Of a stretch of 64,000 nucleotides of DNA, positions 32,559 to 43,649 are shown piece after piece. Position numbers and translations under genes: made by a program. Numbering within the stretch: the stretch's first letter is position 1; every line of letters starts with the position of its first letter. The stretch comes from Zymoseptoria tritici IPO323. Taxonomy: Eukaryota > Ascomycota > Dothideomycetes > Mycosphaerellales > Mycosphaerellaceae. The notes beneath the pieces are model-generated. The model was not told the origin of the DNA. It did no database searches and saw only the letters and a list, made by a program, of their open reading frames with translations. The stretch spans positions 1,860,001-1,924,000 of the forward strand of contig NC_018218.1 of the NCBI RefSeq assembly GCF_000219625.1, written 5' to 3'.

Positions 32559-34079
32559 ATGCCAGACTTTCCAAAAGAGCATGAACCGACTGTGCTCTCA
32601 AGTCAGATCCCAAGCGAAGACTTTCTTGTCCGCTTCGCAGAAGGCGACTCCGACGACCCGCGGCAATGGAATCGAAGAACGAAATGGGCTGCCACACTTA
32701 CCTTGTCGGCTCAGGGATTCAATCGCATTATGATCTCAACCGTAAGTCGTGTCGCTGACTTGCGCTCGCAAGCGATCCCGTACTGATGGCCGCATGGCTG
32801 CATCAAGATCATGGCTCCAGGCATACCGGCCATCGCGACTGACCTCAGCATGACCACCCTCGACGCAACGATGGCACTATCCGCCTACGTATTGGCAACC
32901 GCCTTTGGCCCTCTGGTGATCGGCCCATTGAGCGAGGTGTATGGCAGGAAGAATGTGATCCATATCACAAACATCTGGTTCCTCGCGTGGAACCTCGTCT
33001 GCGGCTTCGCAAATTCCAAAGGTCTCTTGATAGCCTCGCGTCTCCTGGCCGGCTTTGGCGCAAGTGCAGTCTACACTGTGGCGTACGGTGTGCTCGCTGA
33101 TATCTGGCCGAACGAGCAGCGAGGGCGCTCTCTCAGTCTGTATCTCCTCATTCCGCTCACTGGAGCAGCCATCGGTCCAATCGTCGGCGGCTTCATCGTC
33201 GAGTACACGACCTGGCGCTGGATGTTCTGGTCTACAACGATTTTCCAAGCTGTTGCAGAGATCGTCACTCTGCCGATTGTGTACGAAACGTATGCGCCTC
33301 TTTTGCTCCATCGCAAAGCCGAGAAGCTTCGGAAACACACTGGCGACTTGCGATACCACACGGCTGCCGAGATGACGAACGATCATTCTGTAATGGGGGT
33401 CCTAGCCATGAGTCTCACTCGTCCGCTGCGACTGCTTATGTTTCATCCCATCATTCAAATCCAGGCCGTACTCGGTGGACTTAACTACGGATTACTGTAC
33501 TTCGCTCTGGCGTCCTTCTCCCATTTGTTCGTGAATCAATACCACCAGCCAGTCTCCATCTCCAGCCTCCACTACATCGCCCTAGCAACTGGCGAGGTAG
33601 CAGGCGCCCAATTCTGCGGCCCTTCGATGGATTACTTATACAAGATCCTCACTCGCCGCGCTGGAGGACAGTCCTCGCCTGAGTTACGAATACCGCTACT
33701 CATACCGAGCGCGCTCCGCACGCCGATGGGGTTCCTGCTGTATGGCTGGGCGGCTCACTTTCGCCTCCCCTGGATCGTGGTGGATATCGGTGCCGCCATT
33801 CTGACAATGGGAATGCAAGTCTTTACAACTGTGCTCAGAGCTTATGTCATGGACTCATATCCTGAGCATGTCAGCTCGGCATCGGCGGCGACCCAGTTTC
33901 TCAGCAGCATGCTCGCGTTTGCGTTTCCGTTGTTCGCGGACAGTATGTACGCAGCGCTAGGGTATGGATGGGGCAACTCCTTGCTTGCGTTCTTGTCGTT
34001 GGGTATATCGGTACCTTCATCGCTGATTTTATGGAACTTTGGGGCCAGACTAAGGGCGAAGAATGATTCCAGCAATTGA
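32559..34079 (+). CDS. MFS transporter, DHA1-like (multidrug/polyamine-type)
   Basis: Exons 32559-32741 and 32808-34079 give 484 aa. The 66-nt intron (GTAAGT...TCAAG) joins IMIST to IMAPGIPAI. The N-terminal cytosolic tail carries DPRQWNRRTKW, the variant of the DPxNWS motif that precedes TM1 in DHA1 transporters. About 12 membrane segments follow. The loop after TM2 has LSEVYGRKNV, close to motif A, and motif C-like glycines occur in PLTGAAIGPIVGG. The central loop is short. It is likely a proton antiporter for small molecules at the plasma membrane, substrate unknown. The upstream in-frame ATG at 32517 is an alternative start. Confidence 0.88.
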
Positions 34080-34703
34080 GCTTTTGCTAAGATGGCGAAA
34101 GGAAAAGACGTCCGCGACTACATGCATGGTGTGATTCATACCTGGCCAAATGCAGTCTACACTGCAGGATCACAGCGGCATCTGGCGGAAGTTGGTCGAG
34201 ACCATATATCTCCGGTACGCCTGTCGGAGTGAAGTTTGGGCGCCACTGATCCCTGGAGTTCCATGTGCTGCTGGTCGGGCTGATTTGCATGTGCTGTCAC
34301 TCGTTCCACGTCGTAGACCCAACATGTGCCATCGGCGTATTGGACAGAGCAAGATACTTCCAAGTTCATTCGTGACTCCTGAATTAGCGTGACAACGAGA
34401 GAAGGTGAAAGCACAAGTGAATGTCCTGACACCTGAGAATTTCGTCACTCCCGTCGATCCCGCGGTCCCTCGTTGCTGCCTTAGGCGTCAGCTGCCCGCC
34501 CGCCTAATGATTAGCCTTTTCCAGAACACAAACACAACTTCTGCTTCCCCAACCACTTCTTGACATCGATCACCACGAACAAGCAGCCACACACCACTTC
34601 GATACCGACGAGACCTACACACGGCCTCGCACCTCAGCACTTGACGCACGGAAACGACCGCGCACACGCTCACTCGCAAAACATCCCCGCACACGACAGC
34701 AAA
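34080..34703. promoter_or_regulatory. Intergenic region and Ran promoter/leader
   Basis: About 0.6 kb. The last 150 bp are CA/CT-rich with repeated ACACAC/CACACGC motifs before AAAATGG at 34704, typical of a strong fungal 5' leader. No gene was seen in the rest. Confidence 0.45.
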
Positions 34704-35546
34704 ATGGCGGAGACTCCTACCTTCAAGCTTGTGCTTGTCGGCGATGGCGGTACCGGAAAGGTGGGTAGTCCTGTGGAAAAAAGACTGCACTCTGCGCACA
34801 GCAGGCAGTGATGAAGATGATGGACCAGGAACTGACATAACAATACCTAGACCACCTTCGTCAAGCGCCATTTGACCGGAGAGTTCGAGAAGAAGTACAT
34901 TGCTACGCTCGGAGTCGAGGTCCACCCTCTCGGATTCACCACGGTAAGAACCACCATGGAGAAAGAGATGTACAATGAGCGCAGACTGATGGAAAGCGCA
35001 GAACTTGGGCCCAATCCAGTTCGACGTCTGGGACACGGCAGGCCAAGAGAAGTTCGGCGGTCTTCGTGATGGCTACTACATCAACGGCCAGTGCGGTATC
35101 ATCATGTTCGACGTCACATCTCGCATCACCTACAAGAACGTGCCCAACTGGCACCGCGATCTCGTCCGCGTCTGCGAGAACATCCCGATTGTCCTTACCG
35201 GCAACAAGGTCGACGTGAAGGAGCGCAAGGTCAAGGCGAAGACCATCACCTTCCACCGCAAGAAGAACCTCCAGTACTACGATATTTCCGCCAAGTCCAA
35301 CTACAACTTCGAGAAGCCTTTCCTCTGGCTCGCGCGCAAGCTCGTCGGCAACCAGTCTCTGGTGAGTGAAGCATCGAAGATATTTCCAGGGAAGCAGAAC
35401 TAACAAATTTACAGGAGTTCGTCGCTGCGCCAGCCCTCGCCCCACCAGAGGTCCAGGTCGACCAGGCCGCTATGGCTCAGTACCAGAAGGAGATGGAGGA
35501 TGCTTCCGCCATGCCCCTGCCCGATGAGGAGGACGCCGACTTGTAA
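34704..35546 (+). CDS. GSP1: Ran GTPase (Gsp1), nuclear transport
   Basis: Four exons, 34704-34760, 34851-34943, 35002-35361 and 35415-35546, give 213 aa. Ran powers nucleocytoplasmic transport and spindle assembly through RanGAP, RCC1, karyopherins and Ntf2. The motifs are complete: P-loop GDGGTGKTT, switch [41 protein letters not shown] and the acidic C-terminal DEEDADL. The first intron interrupts the P-loop codon run (after GTGK). The other two introns fall after GFTT and after NQSL. The length equals the usual 213-216 aa. Confidence 0.97.
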
Positions 35547-35922
35547 AGAGCCAGCGACTCAAATCTCGCGGGATTGGAGGACACGACGCTTGTTGGGGTG
35601 CTGCGCATAACGGGCAGGACTCCGCAGCGAGGACGTACGCATACCGAGAAATCGAAATGACACAGGTCGCACGGACCCAAGTGGGAGGATATCATGGCTA
35701 AGCGGGTTGCTGTACTTTCAACCTTTTCGGAGGGACATTTGACGACACGAGAGCACACTGAGGTGCACTTTCCACTACCACGAATGAGAGCAGGGCAGTA
35801 CATTGCGAAGCGATCATCAAAGTCCCTCGCTGAGCTGCACGCAAGCATTAGATAGACGATCTTATACCTTACCCAAAAAGTACGTTTGATGACGAAGTCT
35901 TCACAGCTCATTTCTCATTGCC
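35547..35922. other. Convergent intergenic region between Ran and the XRCC2-like gene
   Basis: A 376-bp stretch that should hold both terminators. The reverse-strand frame crossing it (35477-35911) is a shadow. Confidence 0.45.
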
Positions 35923-37097
35923 TCAGTCTTTCGCAGCTTCTGTCTCGTGGGACAAGTCCGCGTCTGCATCCGCCCGCGCAACTTCACTCCGCAAAACGAC
36001 TCCCTCTGCTGTGATCCTGAAGTCAAATCCCGCTCCATCTACCCTCAGCCTCTGTAGCACTCTCTCCTCCACCCCGAACTCATCAACAAAACACTCAAAC
36101 TTCCCTTCCCGCACCACCTGTTGTCTCGTCTCGCTTTCCCTCTTCGCTTCCTCCACACTAATCTGCACAGGCAATTTCCGCACCGCAGCACGATGTACGA
36201 CCAATCTCAACGTCGGCGCATTCGGCCAGGGAGGAGGCAGCGATGGACGAAAGGACCGAGAAGAAGGACCCATGGAGTTGGGATCTTTCAGGGCACCGAG
36301 GTGTCGATTCGTGAGGATTAAAGGTGCATTCAGGACTTTGGAGGAGTGCCTGAAAGCGGACAGCAGATCGGTGTAGGCTCGTGCTGATTTGTTACTGCCC
36401 GCGATACCCGAGGGCGGGACCAGTGCGGCGTCGTCGGCTTCCGAGCGGTATTGCCAGTAGAATGCTGAGGCGGAGTCGAGAGCGATGAAGGCGACGGCGC
36501 GGTCGAAGGAGTGGTGGGCTGTAGGGTTGAAGAGGTAGGTTGGGAGAGAACGGAGCGTGGCGGTCGTGGAGGCAAGGGAATGCGGATGGAAGATGTGGAC
36601 GTGTCGCAGCGCGGCGTGGATGGTCTCTTCCATATCAGAGGGAGGTGATGGAGAAGCATTGGCGGGATTTTGGGCAGAGTGTTGGGCGAGGAGAAGTTGG
36701 ACTTGTTCTGCGAGACGAGGAACGGAGAACCTACCGTCTGTGTCGATGATCACCACGGCGGACTGTCTCCCACCTCGAGCCTTGGGTATGATTGCAATCG
36801 CTGTGAGATGGTAGAGGAGGTGTGTCTTGCCGCCTCCTGAGACCAGTGATATGAGCTCCAACACTGGCGGCATATTGGACTGCCGAAATTCGCTCATGTT
36901 CTTGAGCATTGTGTTCAGCGGAGGTATGCCAAAGTTTGTTAAAGTCTTCTCATTGTCATTGCTTCGAAGAGAATTCAGTATCTATGGCTCGTCAGTATTT
37001 GGCAATGTTTCGAGTGATGATGCTGGAAACGAACCTCGTCTAGCCCGACCTCCTCCACCTCACTGAGAAGCTTCCTCCCCAGATTTTCTGCGCTCAT
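35923..37097 (-). CDS. Rad51-paralogue, XRCC2-like recombination protein
   Basis: Exons 37097-37035 and 36981-35923 give 373 aa. The 53-nt intron (donor GTTCGT, acceptor CATAG) joins EVGLDE to ILNSLRS. The RecA-like core opens with VLELISLVSGGGKTHLLYHL, where the Walker A is degenerate: GGGKT is kept but the first glycine is replaced. Walker B is probably AVVIIDTDGRF. Later blocks (FIALDSASAFYWQYR, APLILTNRHLG) follow the Rad51-paralogue order. XRCC2/Rlp1-type proteins help load Rad51 in homologous recombination. The C-terminal 100 residues are fungus-specific. It could instead be a Rad55/57-type paralogue, but the VLEL/GGGKT lead favours XRCC2. It diverges from SOM1 with 122 bp between starts. 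Confidence 0.78.
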
Positions 37098-37219
37098 CTT
37101 GCTTCAATCATCACCCGAGCACTTCAGACCATCACCGCGAACGCCTCATCGACGCGAGACAAGCAGGAGTCTGTCGTGTGTCGAGGGTCGCCAGGCAGCT
37201 GCAGAGCGGAGAGCCTCAA

Positions 37220-37561
37220 ATGCCACCACTGGTCGAGGCCTTCCACGCTCGCGAGCTCACCAGCCACATCAACCACCTACCCGATGGCAAGACACGAAAA
37301 CCGCCAGTCTCAGACTTGAAGAAGTGCGACCTCAAGGAGTTGGTCCAGTACAATTGTGAACTCAATGGCCCTAAAGAAGATAAGAGGAGCAAGATCGTCT
37401 GTGATCCCGTGCTGCGGCTTTTCCGGCAGTAAGTGAATATCGCGCTTCGGACTCTGCGGCTGGAGGTGACGAGACTGATGTGAGTGTGCAGGTGTGCGAG
37501 TGGTCTGACAGTGGAGACAACGGCATGGGAAGGACGTTTTGACGAGCGAGACGAGACATGA
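37220..37561 (+). CDS. SOM1: Som1, mitochondrial inner membrane peptidase complex subunit
   Basis: Exons 37220-37428 and 37492-37561 give 92 aa. The 63-nt intron (GTAAGT...GTGCAG) restores the reading RLFRQCASGLTVETTAWEGR. The conserved core is CDLKELVQYNC...IVCDPVLRLFRQC, the same Cys and LKELVQ/RLF pattern as yeast Som1. Som1 is a small intermembrane-space subunit that supports Imp1/Imp2 peptidase cleavage of exported proteins, and the paired Cys residues fit disulphide formation there. The unspliced frame stops early and loses the last conserved Cys. Confidence 0.87.
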
Positions 37562-37797
37562 GGTTGTGAAGATAAGGCATTACGTGATCACTTCTTCATG
37601 TCGCCGCATGTCGTTCGGTCCTGGTAGACGGCCACATGTTTGGATATCAAGGAAAATTGCAAAGGTCGAGACTTTATTAAAGTGCGATACTGCCGCACTC
37701 TGCAGCTTCACGCTGCTTGATAGACTATTGATTCAACTCCGCCAGCGCCATGCTGAAAAACTACAAAACATGCAAATTGCAGGCCCTCAAGCGAACC

Positions 37798-38778
37798 TCA
37801 TCCTCTAATCGCCTTCCTCATCCCATGCTTCCGCCAGTAGCCAAGCTCATGGTTGACAGCAACGCCTTCGGGCATTCCCAAGTCTACTCCGTCGTCAATG
37901 GTCGCTGTGCCATCCATGTCCAGGTCCACAACCTCATCTGTGCCACCAATGTCATCCAGAACTTCCGCGAACGTGTCATCCGCATCTCCAACACCAGCTC
38001 TGCCACGGTGTGCTCCATTGCGAGCCCCGTCGCGAAGCTTTCCAACACCGCTAAGGGCATCGTGCCTCTTTCTCTCTGCGTTCATGGCGCCAGTCTTCGC
38101 AGCAGCAGCGAGCCTTCTAAGCGCGTTCTCTGCGAGCATGCCTTCCTCTGTAGCCTTCTCGCGCATCTTCCTCGCATCTTTCTCGCGTTCCGGAAACACT
38201 GCCGTTTGCTTCCAGGCATGTTGGGGAGGCAAAGTCGGAAAATGGCTCGGTATGTAGGATGGCGGTCTATCGGTGATGAGGGGTCGGAGCAAGTGGAAGA
38301 AGTCCGGAGGCGATATTGGAGCAGGATCCGGGTCAGGTATGACTGGGCAAGATATATCGGCAGGAATGGAAAGCTCCAGTTGAGGCTCAAGAAGTGAAGC
38401 TGTGTGTGTAGGTCTCGTGCTGGCAAGGGCCCTCGCGAAATCCAGCGCTGTCGGTTTCGTCCGTCTCCCATTCTGCATCGATGCGCTGGTCTGTTCCAAG
38501 AAGCTGAGCATGAATTCCTCCACCTGCGCTCGAAACATCTCCAACGCGGTCGCCTTTACTCCATCAAAACCTGCCAGTACTAAGGCTGTCCCTATGCTCT
38601 TGAGAAGCTGTCCTTGGGCGAACAGCGGATCCTGAGGTGCCAGTTCGATGCCTACCGGCCGATCTTGCGCATGGTGAAGAGAGTGGACTACTCTGCGCTT
38701 CTTGTTCGCATGTGCATTCTTCGAAGGTGAGCGCGATCGCTTCATGCCGGCGTGGGCATTGACAGGCTCGGACGCCAT
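37798..38778 (-). CDS. TAF8: TAF8, TFIID subunit with histone fold
   Basis: Single-exon 326-aa model from the ATG at 38778 (MASEPVNAHAGMKR). The frame is open 64 codons further upstream, but that stretch is unrelated to the family. An N-terminal basic region (KRSRSPSKNAHANKKRR) is followed by a bromodomain-associated histone fold (ALVLAGFDGVKATALEMFRA to RTKPTALDFARAL). After it comes the TAF8 C-terminal domain (SYIPSHFPTLPPQHAWKQT with FPEREKDARKMREKA). TAF8 pairs with TAF10 and nucleates TFIID assembly. It diverges from the AP-3 mu gene with about 264 bp between starts. Confidence 0.9.
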   Translation of the reverse strand: MASEPVNAHAGMKRSRSPSKNAHANKKRRVVHSLHHAQDRPVGIELAPQDPLFAQGQLLKSIGTALVLAGFDGVKATALEMFRAQVEEFMLSFLEQTSASMQNGRRTKPTALDFARALASTRPTHTASLLEPQLELSIPADISCPVIPDPDPAPISPPDFFHLLRPLITDRPPSYIPSHFPTLPPQHAWKQTAVFPEREKDARKMREKATEEGMLAENALRRLAAAAKTGAMNAERKRHDALSGVGKLRDGARNGAHRGRAGVGDADDTFAEVLDDIGGTDEVVDLDMDGTATIDDGVDLGMPEGVAVNHELGYWRKHGMRKAIRG

Positions 38779-39042
38779 AATTGTCGCGCTGGCATGGGGA
38801 TGTATTCGGCTCTTTTCGCTCCGAGATCTCGTGCAGGAAGTCAATACCAAAGGTGTAGAGGGTGTCGCAAAGTGCTGGAAGTGGAAGTGTGGAAGTGCAG
38901 CTCGGCTGGAATTGCCGCGCGCATGACACGAACGTGAACTTGACCTTGACCACAGTTCACTTGCAAGCACATGAACACCATCTCAGTCAACGAGCAGAAA
39001 AGCTGGACCAGAAGAACGACATGAGATAGCACACGTACCAAA

Positions 39043-40774
39043 ATGAGCGTCATCGAAGCGCTGTACATTTTCGACGAGCACAAGTACGTAAGTACTGCGG
39101 AGGATCACATGCGAGAAAGGCATCCACTGACCATGGCATTGTAGCAACCTGCTCTTTGATCATGTCTATACGAACCGCCCACCACCACCTTCGACTCTCC
39201 TCCCTCTCTACCTACAGCATGCCTCTCCGCGGCCGAGCGTAAGCTACCTCACGTCCACGAGTCCGCCTACTATCCTCTTCTCCGTCATACAGGACAACCT
39301 TCTACTGCTGTCACCCTCCTCCAGCGACATCGAACCTCTTCTGGTTTTGGAATTTCTCCATCGCGTTGCAGATGCGCTAGAAGAATTCCTGGGCAGCCCC
39401 TTGCTCTCTACAAAGCTTACCGCCAATTATGACATTGTTGCGCAAGTCGTGGCCGAGATGGCCGACTCGGGTGTGATATGCCAAGGTGAAGCGAATGCGC
39501 TGCGAGACGTGGTAGAGACGGGTCCTGGAGTGCTGAAGAATCTCCTCGGAGGAGTGGGTCTACCTGGAGCAAGTCCCGCGCTTCAAGGCCCGGGAGCATC
39601 AAATCTATACCGTCCACAGGTGCTTGCTCAGTCACAGACCAGCCAAGGGTCGGCAGTGCCGTGGAGAAGAAGCAATGTTCGGCATACCAGTAACGAGCTG
39701 TATGTGGACATCGTGGAGACACTTTCCGTCACGCTCGCACCATCAGGAAGACCACTGGCAGCATTTGCCAATGGTAGCATCGCGTTCACATCGAAAGTCA
39801 GTGGAGTGCCGGACTTATTGCTGAGCCTGTCGACTGGAGGGAAAGGTGCCGGGATGGGAAACAGAGGAGATCAATTACGGAATGTAATGGAGCGGGTAGT
39901 ATTCCATCCATGTGTGAGACTGAACAAATGGAAGAGCGAAGGGGTGCTGTCATTTGTGCCTCCGGATGGAAGATTCGCTCTTTGCGGGTACGAAGCAGAT
40001 CTGCTCGGACCGAACACTCCATTGACCACGAACAATTCCTCCTCAAGTAATCTGGACCTCCCTGCGAAGATCGAGATCACGACTGGGATGGGTTCCGTCG
40101 GCACGGAGTTCGAAGTCCGTGTTTCGCAGTCCACTACGAGTAGCTCCGGTGCTCGCTCTCCTGCTGCGGCCTCGTTACAGTCAAATCTTGGTGTTAATCG
40201 ATCAGGCCCGTTCAGACCGCCAGCCGGGGATTCGAAGTCGCCAGCTCTGGAGGACCTCACCATCCACGTGCCCATTCCTGCTTCTGTCCGAAATGTCAGC
40301 GATCTGAGGCCGACTCGTGGAGAGGCGAGCTGGCAGGCAGCAGAGTCGACCGTTGAGTGGAAGATCTCTCCCAAAGATCTTGGTCCCGGTGGCGTTGTCC
40401 TGAGATGTACGGTTCAAGGTCCTCTCTCTGATGAGGACGCCGATGTTGGCACTATCAACGGCATGTCAGCGACGACGTATGACTATGATGAGGAGAACGG
40501 TGCGGAGTACCAGTCGTCACAGGACAGAAATCCTGGCTCAATAACGCCTTCGAATGGCACAGACCGAAATGGGAAGATCGAGAAGAACAAGGATTTGATG
40601 CCTACATGCGCCCTTCTCAGCTTCAGTATCAAGGGATGGCTGGCGAGCGGGCTGAAGGTGGAGAGTCTACTGATCGACACGAAGAAGAGCCGCGGCTTAG
40701 GCCCAGAGGTCAAGCCTTACAAAGGTGTCAAGTACCTGACGGTCAGCCGGCAGGGCATAGAGCTCAGGTGCTAG
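39043..40774 (+). CDS. APM3: AP-3 adaptor complex mu subunit (Apm3)
   Basis: Exons 39043-39083 and 39145-40774 give 556 aa. The 61-nt intron must use the donor GTACGT at 39084, since the stronger-looking GTAAGT four bases later breaks the frame. The start MSVIEALYIFDEH and NNLLFDHVYTNRPPP match AP-3 mu, with LLVLEFLHRVADALEEFLG in the longin domain and a mu-homology domain after about residue 185 (YVDIVETLSVTLAPSGRP). AP-3 carries cargo such as Vam3 and alkaline phosphatase from Golgi to vacuole. The C-terminal region holds a Ser/Asn-rich insertion, usual for filamentous fungi. Confidence 0.92.
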
Positions 40775-41049
40775 CAAAATCAATTATGCCGAATCAAAAC
40801 CGCGCTCCCCAGTTCTCAGTTCTCATACTCCACTCGATGAGGTGAATTCAGAAGGAGCTTTGTAACCAGAAAAGGTGTCTTTTGGCGTGGTGTTTGTACA
40901 GCTGACGTCCTCTCGGTCTCCCAAGTCGATGATGCCATTTCCCTTCTTGTATTGTCACCCGTCCGCATCCTGCCATTCGCCCTCGCCATCGATCATCGAT
41001 CCTCCTTCCCATCTAACATGCCCCGTGCTTACATCCGAGCTCGTATGAT

Positions 41050-41502
41050 TTACTGGCCCTCCGCCCGCTGGTCCTCGAGCTTCGCGTAGAACAAATCGCG
41101 GCGGCGAACCGATGGAACGTGGAAGCCTTCAGGTTCGTGTTAGTGACTCGTTCGTGGATTGAAGTTCTCGTTCCGGGTATGTATCGTCGTGCGAGGGTGT
41201 CCTTCCATTTGCGCGCGAAGATTCAGGTGTGTCATGCTACATACCGTACCACCAGCCGTATCCGAAGGCTGTTCCGAGACCTGTTGAATGGCTGTCAGCA
41301 TGACCACTACATGTGTATAGTGTTTCCAGTGACGATGAAGCCATTGGTGCTCTTCTTGTCATCGTGCGCGCTGTCGAGGTCTTACCGAATGCGACTGAGA
41401 GATCGAGAACGAGGCCCCTTCGGAGCATCTGCGCAAATGTCAGCGAATACTTATGCTATACCATGAGGCAATGCGACATACTCCGGTAATTGGCTTCACC
41501 AT
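41050..41502 (-). CDS. COX9: Cox9, cytochrome c oxidase subunit VIIa-type, 58 aa in four exons
   Basis: Small inner-membrane subunit of complex IV. Exons 41502-41482, 41428-41386, 41280-41245 and 41126-41050 total 177 nt. The introns are 53, 105 and 118 nt, all GT-AG and all in phase. The protein opens MVKPITGMLRRGLVLDLSVA, passes through one hydrophobic segment with GTAFGYGWWYG, and ends VPSVRRRDLFYAKLEDQRAE. That order is exactly the fungal Cox9 pattern. Introns exceed coding sequence in total length, so simple ORF calling misses it. It diverges from the IFRD-like gene. Confidence 0.92.
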
Positions 41503-41941
41503 GATTGCGATTGGGTCTTGTTTCGTGGACGTGGAGTTGTTTTGTTGCTGGTATGCTTAGCTTCACAGAGATGTCGTCTGCTCACTCTCCTGCTGCTTTC
41601 GCTTGGCACGGCTGTCGGAGCATTCCGGCTGTCAAAGCGCAGGCAGGTTGGCAGGTGACCCTTCCACGGTTCTTTACTCAGCGCTTTCACGAATTCACAT
41701 CCACCGCCTATTCACTCCCCAGCTCGCTCTATTCTAGCCGCCTCGACTATGAAAACTTGCCCAGAAATGGAACGTACATTCTCCTGCGACTTCTCTCAGC
41801 TCGTCTCTGACAACGCACATCCACCTATACATTGACATCAACCTACGCTGCTGCCTACGCGCGCACAGAACTTGAATATATTCTCTACAGCAAAGACCGC
41901 CTGTATTGCGACACTGTAATCCCTCCACCGGATCTATCGCG
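41503..41941. promoter_or_regulatory. Divergent promoter region of COX9 and the IFRD-like gene
   Basis: About 0.44 kb between outward-facing starts. Pyrimidine-rich patches occur on the plus strand near 41700-41760. No gene is supported in the open frame 41505-41810. Confidence 0.45.
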
Positions 41942-43261
41942 ATGCATGACCTCAGAAAGAAGGCTCTATTGGAGAGCGGGAAAACCGTGTCGAAGAAGGC
42001 GAAAAGCAAGGAAAGCACACCGCCGCTCAGTCGCGGCAACACGCCAATAACGTCGCCGCGTGGCTCTCGAGTTGCAAGTAGAAATGTGTCGGACGACGAG
42101 AGCGAATACAGTGATTGGGGCAACAACAGCATCGACGACTTGATCGCACCGAGCGAATACGAGGAAGATGCAGAGCCAGACGCTTGGATCGGCAGCCTCG
42201 AGGAGCGCATAGAGGCGATATGCGATCGTAAACGCAGCTCGACCGAAGGACGAGAAGAGACGATGCGCGGCTTTTGCAGCACCTTGACTCGACACTATGC
42301 GCAGGCCGAGATCGAGCCCAAGATCAATGGTCTCTTGCCGGCACTGCTCAAAAGCGTGAAGTCTGGTCAGAGCGAGCGCGAGATCGAGTTTGCGCTCAAA
42401 GCTATTGCCCTGATCCTCATCACGGACCCATCCGAGACCATCTACGACGCTGTTCGTGATGTGTTCAAGAACACGATCAACGACTCGCCCTATTCTGCTG
42501 CCAAGATCGCGGCGATACATGCCTTGAGCGTGGCAACATTCTACGGTGGAGCAGCAGAAGAGGAGGTGGGAGAGATCATGGACTTTTTCTTGGACATTGC
42601 TTCTTCGGACGGTGCAGTGATCGAGGAGGCAGACAATGCGCACGCAGTCATTGCAGCGCTCGAGGAGTGGGGTTTCCTTGCGACCCAGCTCGAAGACGTT
42701 GAGGATGTGACAGAGGCTGCGATGGATACATTTGTGGATCAGCTTGATAGCAGCGATGCCAATGTTCAGATCGCAGCTGGTGACAACATCGCGCTGCTGT
42801 TTGAGAAGAGTTACACCGAAGCCGAGTCTGACGACGAGCCGGAGGATATCGAGGAGGATGAGGAAGACAATACCAACTTGCCTCGCATGGTCAAGCGCTA
42901 CACGGTATATCGCCAGACTCACCAGTTGCAGCAGCAGCTGGAGGCCCTTTCAAAGGCATCCTCGAAGCGCATCTCGAAGAAGGATCGGAAGAACCTGCAT
43001 TTGTCCTTCAATGACGTTCTCAGCACCGTGGAGAACCCCAAACGTGGGCCACGCTATAGTACAGCCCTGGATCCAGATGGTCGACAATATGGCTCCCGGC
43101 TGAGAGTCGCTGTACACGGCGGCAAAATGACCATCGACAAGTGGTGGAAGTTACACCGACTCAACGCGTTGAAGCGGCTGCTGCAAGGCGGCTTCATGGC
43201 CCACTATGAGTCGAATCGGACTGTCTTTGATAGCTTGCCGGTCATTGTCGAGGACGACTGA
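41942..43261 (+). CDS. Interferon-related developmental regulator (IFRD) family protein
   Basis: Single-exon 439-aa protein starting MHDLRKKALLESGKTVSKKA. The N-terminal 60 residues are basic and Ser-rich, then an acidic DDESEYSDWG. An Armadillo-like helical body follows with the IFRD order: RSSTEGREETMRGFCSTLTR, IEPKINGLLPALLKSVKSG, FALKAIALILITDPSETIYD. The C-terminal IFRD block contains KRISKKDRKNLHLSFNDVL and HGGKMTIDKWWKLHRLNALK, ending with LLQGGFMAHYESN. Animal IFRD1/2 act as transcriptional co-regulators and, for IFRD2, as ribosome-bound translation repressors. The fungal role is not established. Confidence 0.9.
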   Translation: MHDLRKKALLESGKTVSKKAKSKESTPPLSRGNTPITSPRGSRVASRNVSDDESEYSDWGNNSIDDLIAPSEYEEDAEPDAWIGSLEERIEAICDRKRSSTEGREETMRGFCSTLTRHYAQAEIEPKINGLLPALLKSVKSGQSEREIEFALKAIALILITDPSETIYDAVRDVFKNTINDSPYSAAKIAAIHALSVATFYGGAAEEEVGEIMDFFLDIASSDGAVIEEADNAHAVIAALEEWGFLATQLEDVEDVTEAAMDTFVDQLDSSDANVQIAAGDNIALLFEKSYTEAESDDEPEDIEEDEEDNTNLPRMVKRYTVYRQTHQLQQQLEALSKASSKRISKKDRKNLHLSFNDVLSTVENPKRGPRYSTALDPDGRQYGSRLRVAVHGGKMTIDKWWKLHRLNALKRLLQGGFMAHYESNRTVFDSLPVIVEDD

Positions 43262-43649
43262 ACTCTGGATCATTTCGTTATTGAAGCACGCCTTGGAATC
43301 GGATTGAGCAGCCGTGTCAACGAAGTGAATACTCAACGGCATTGATTACGTGCCGCTCCTCAGTCGTCGGATTGGAACACTCTCAACCATTGTGGAGACC
43401 TTGATGCGTCTGAAGCTACCCCACCTGTAGTGTTTAGTTTGGAACGAACGAAGCTCATATTCATCAAGGTATAATTTGCTGTCATGGAGCTCTGCATTTC
43501 TCTTCTCGCTCTCGACGTTCTTTCAATCTTTCGCACTCAAACACGATACACCGCTTTGGTACGGCAGCCATGGAGGGAAAGGCAATGTCCACTGCGAAGA
43601 CCATGGGCATGAGCAGCTATCAAGGTACCTCATAACATACCAGACAATA
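43262..43649. other. Intergenic region upstream of the thiamine pseudogene
   Basis: About 0.39 kb: the IFRD-like 3' flank and the presumed promoter of the THI5 relic. A possible intron donor (AAGGTACCT, GT at 43625) lies near its end and would place the riboswitch inside a 5'-UTR intron. Confidence 0.4.

Noticed and set aside
36121..36814. Plus-strand Arg-rich frames over the XRCC2-like gene
   Set aside because: Antisense shadows of a GC-rich coding strand with no motif.
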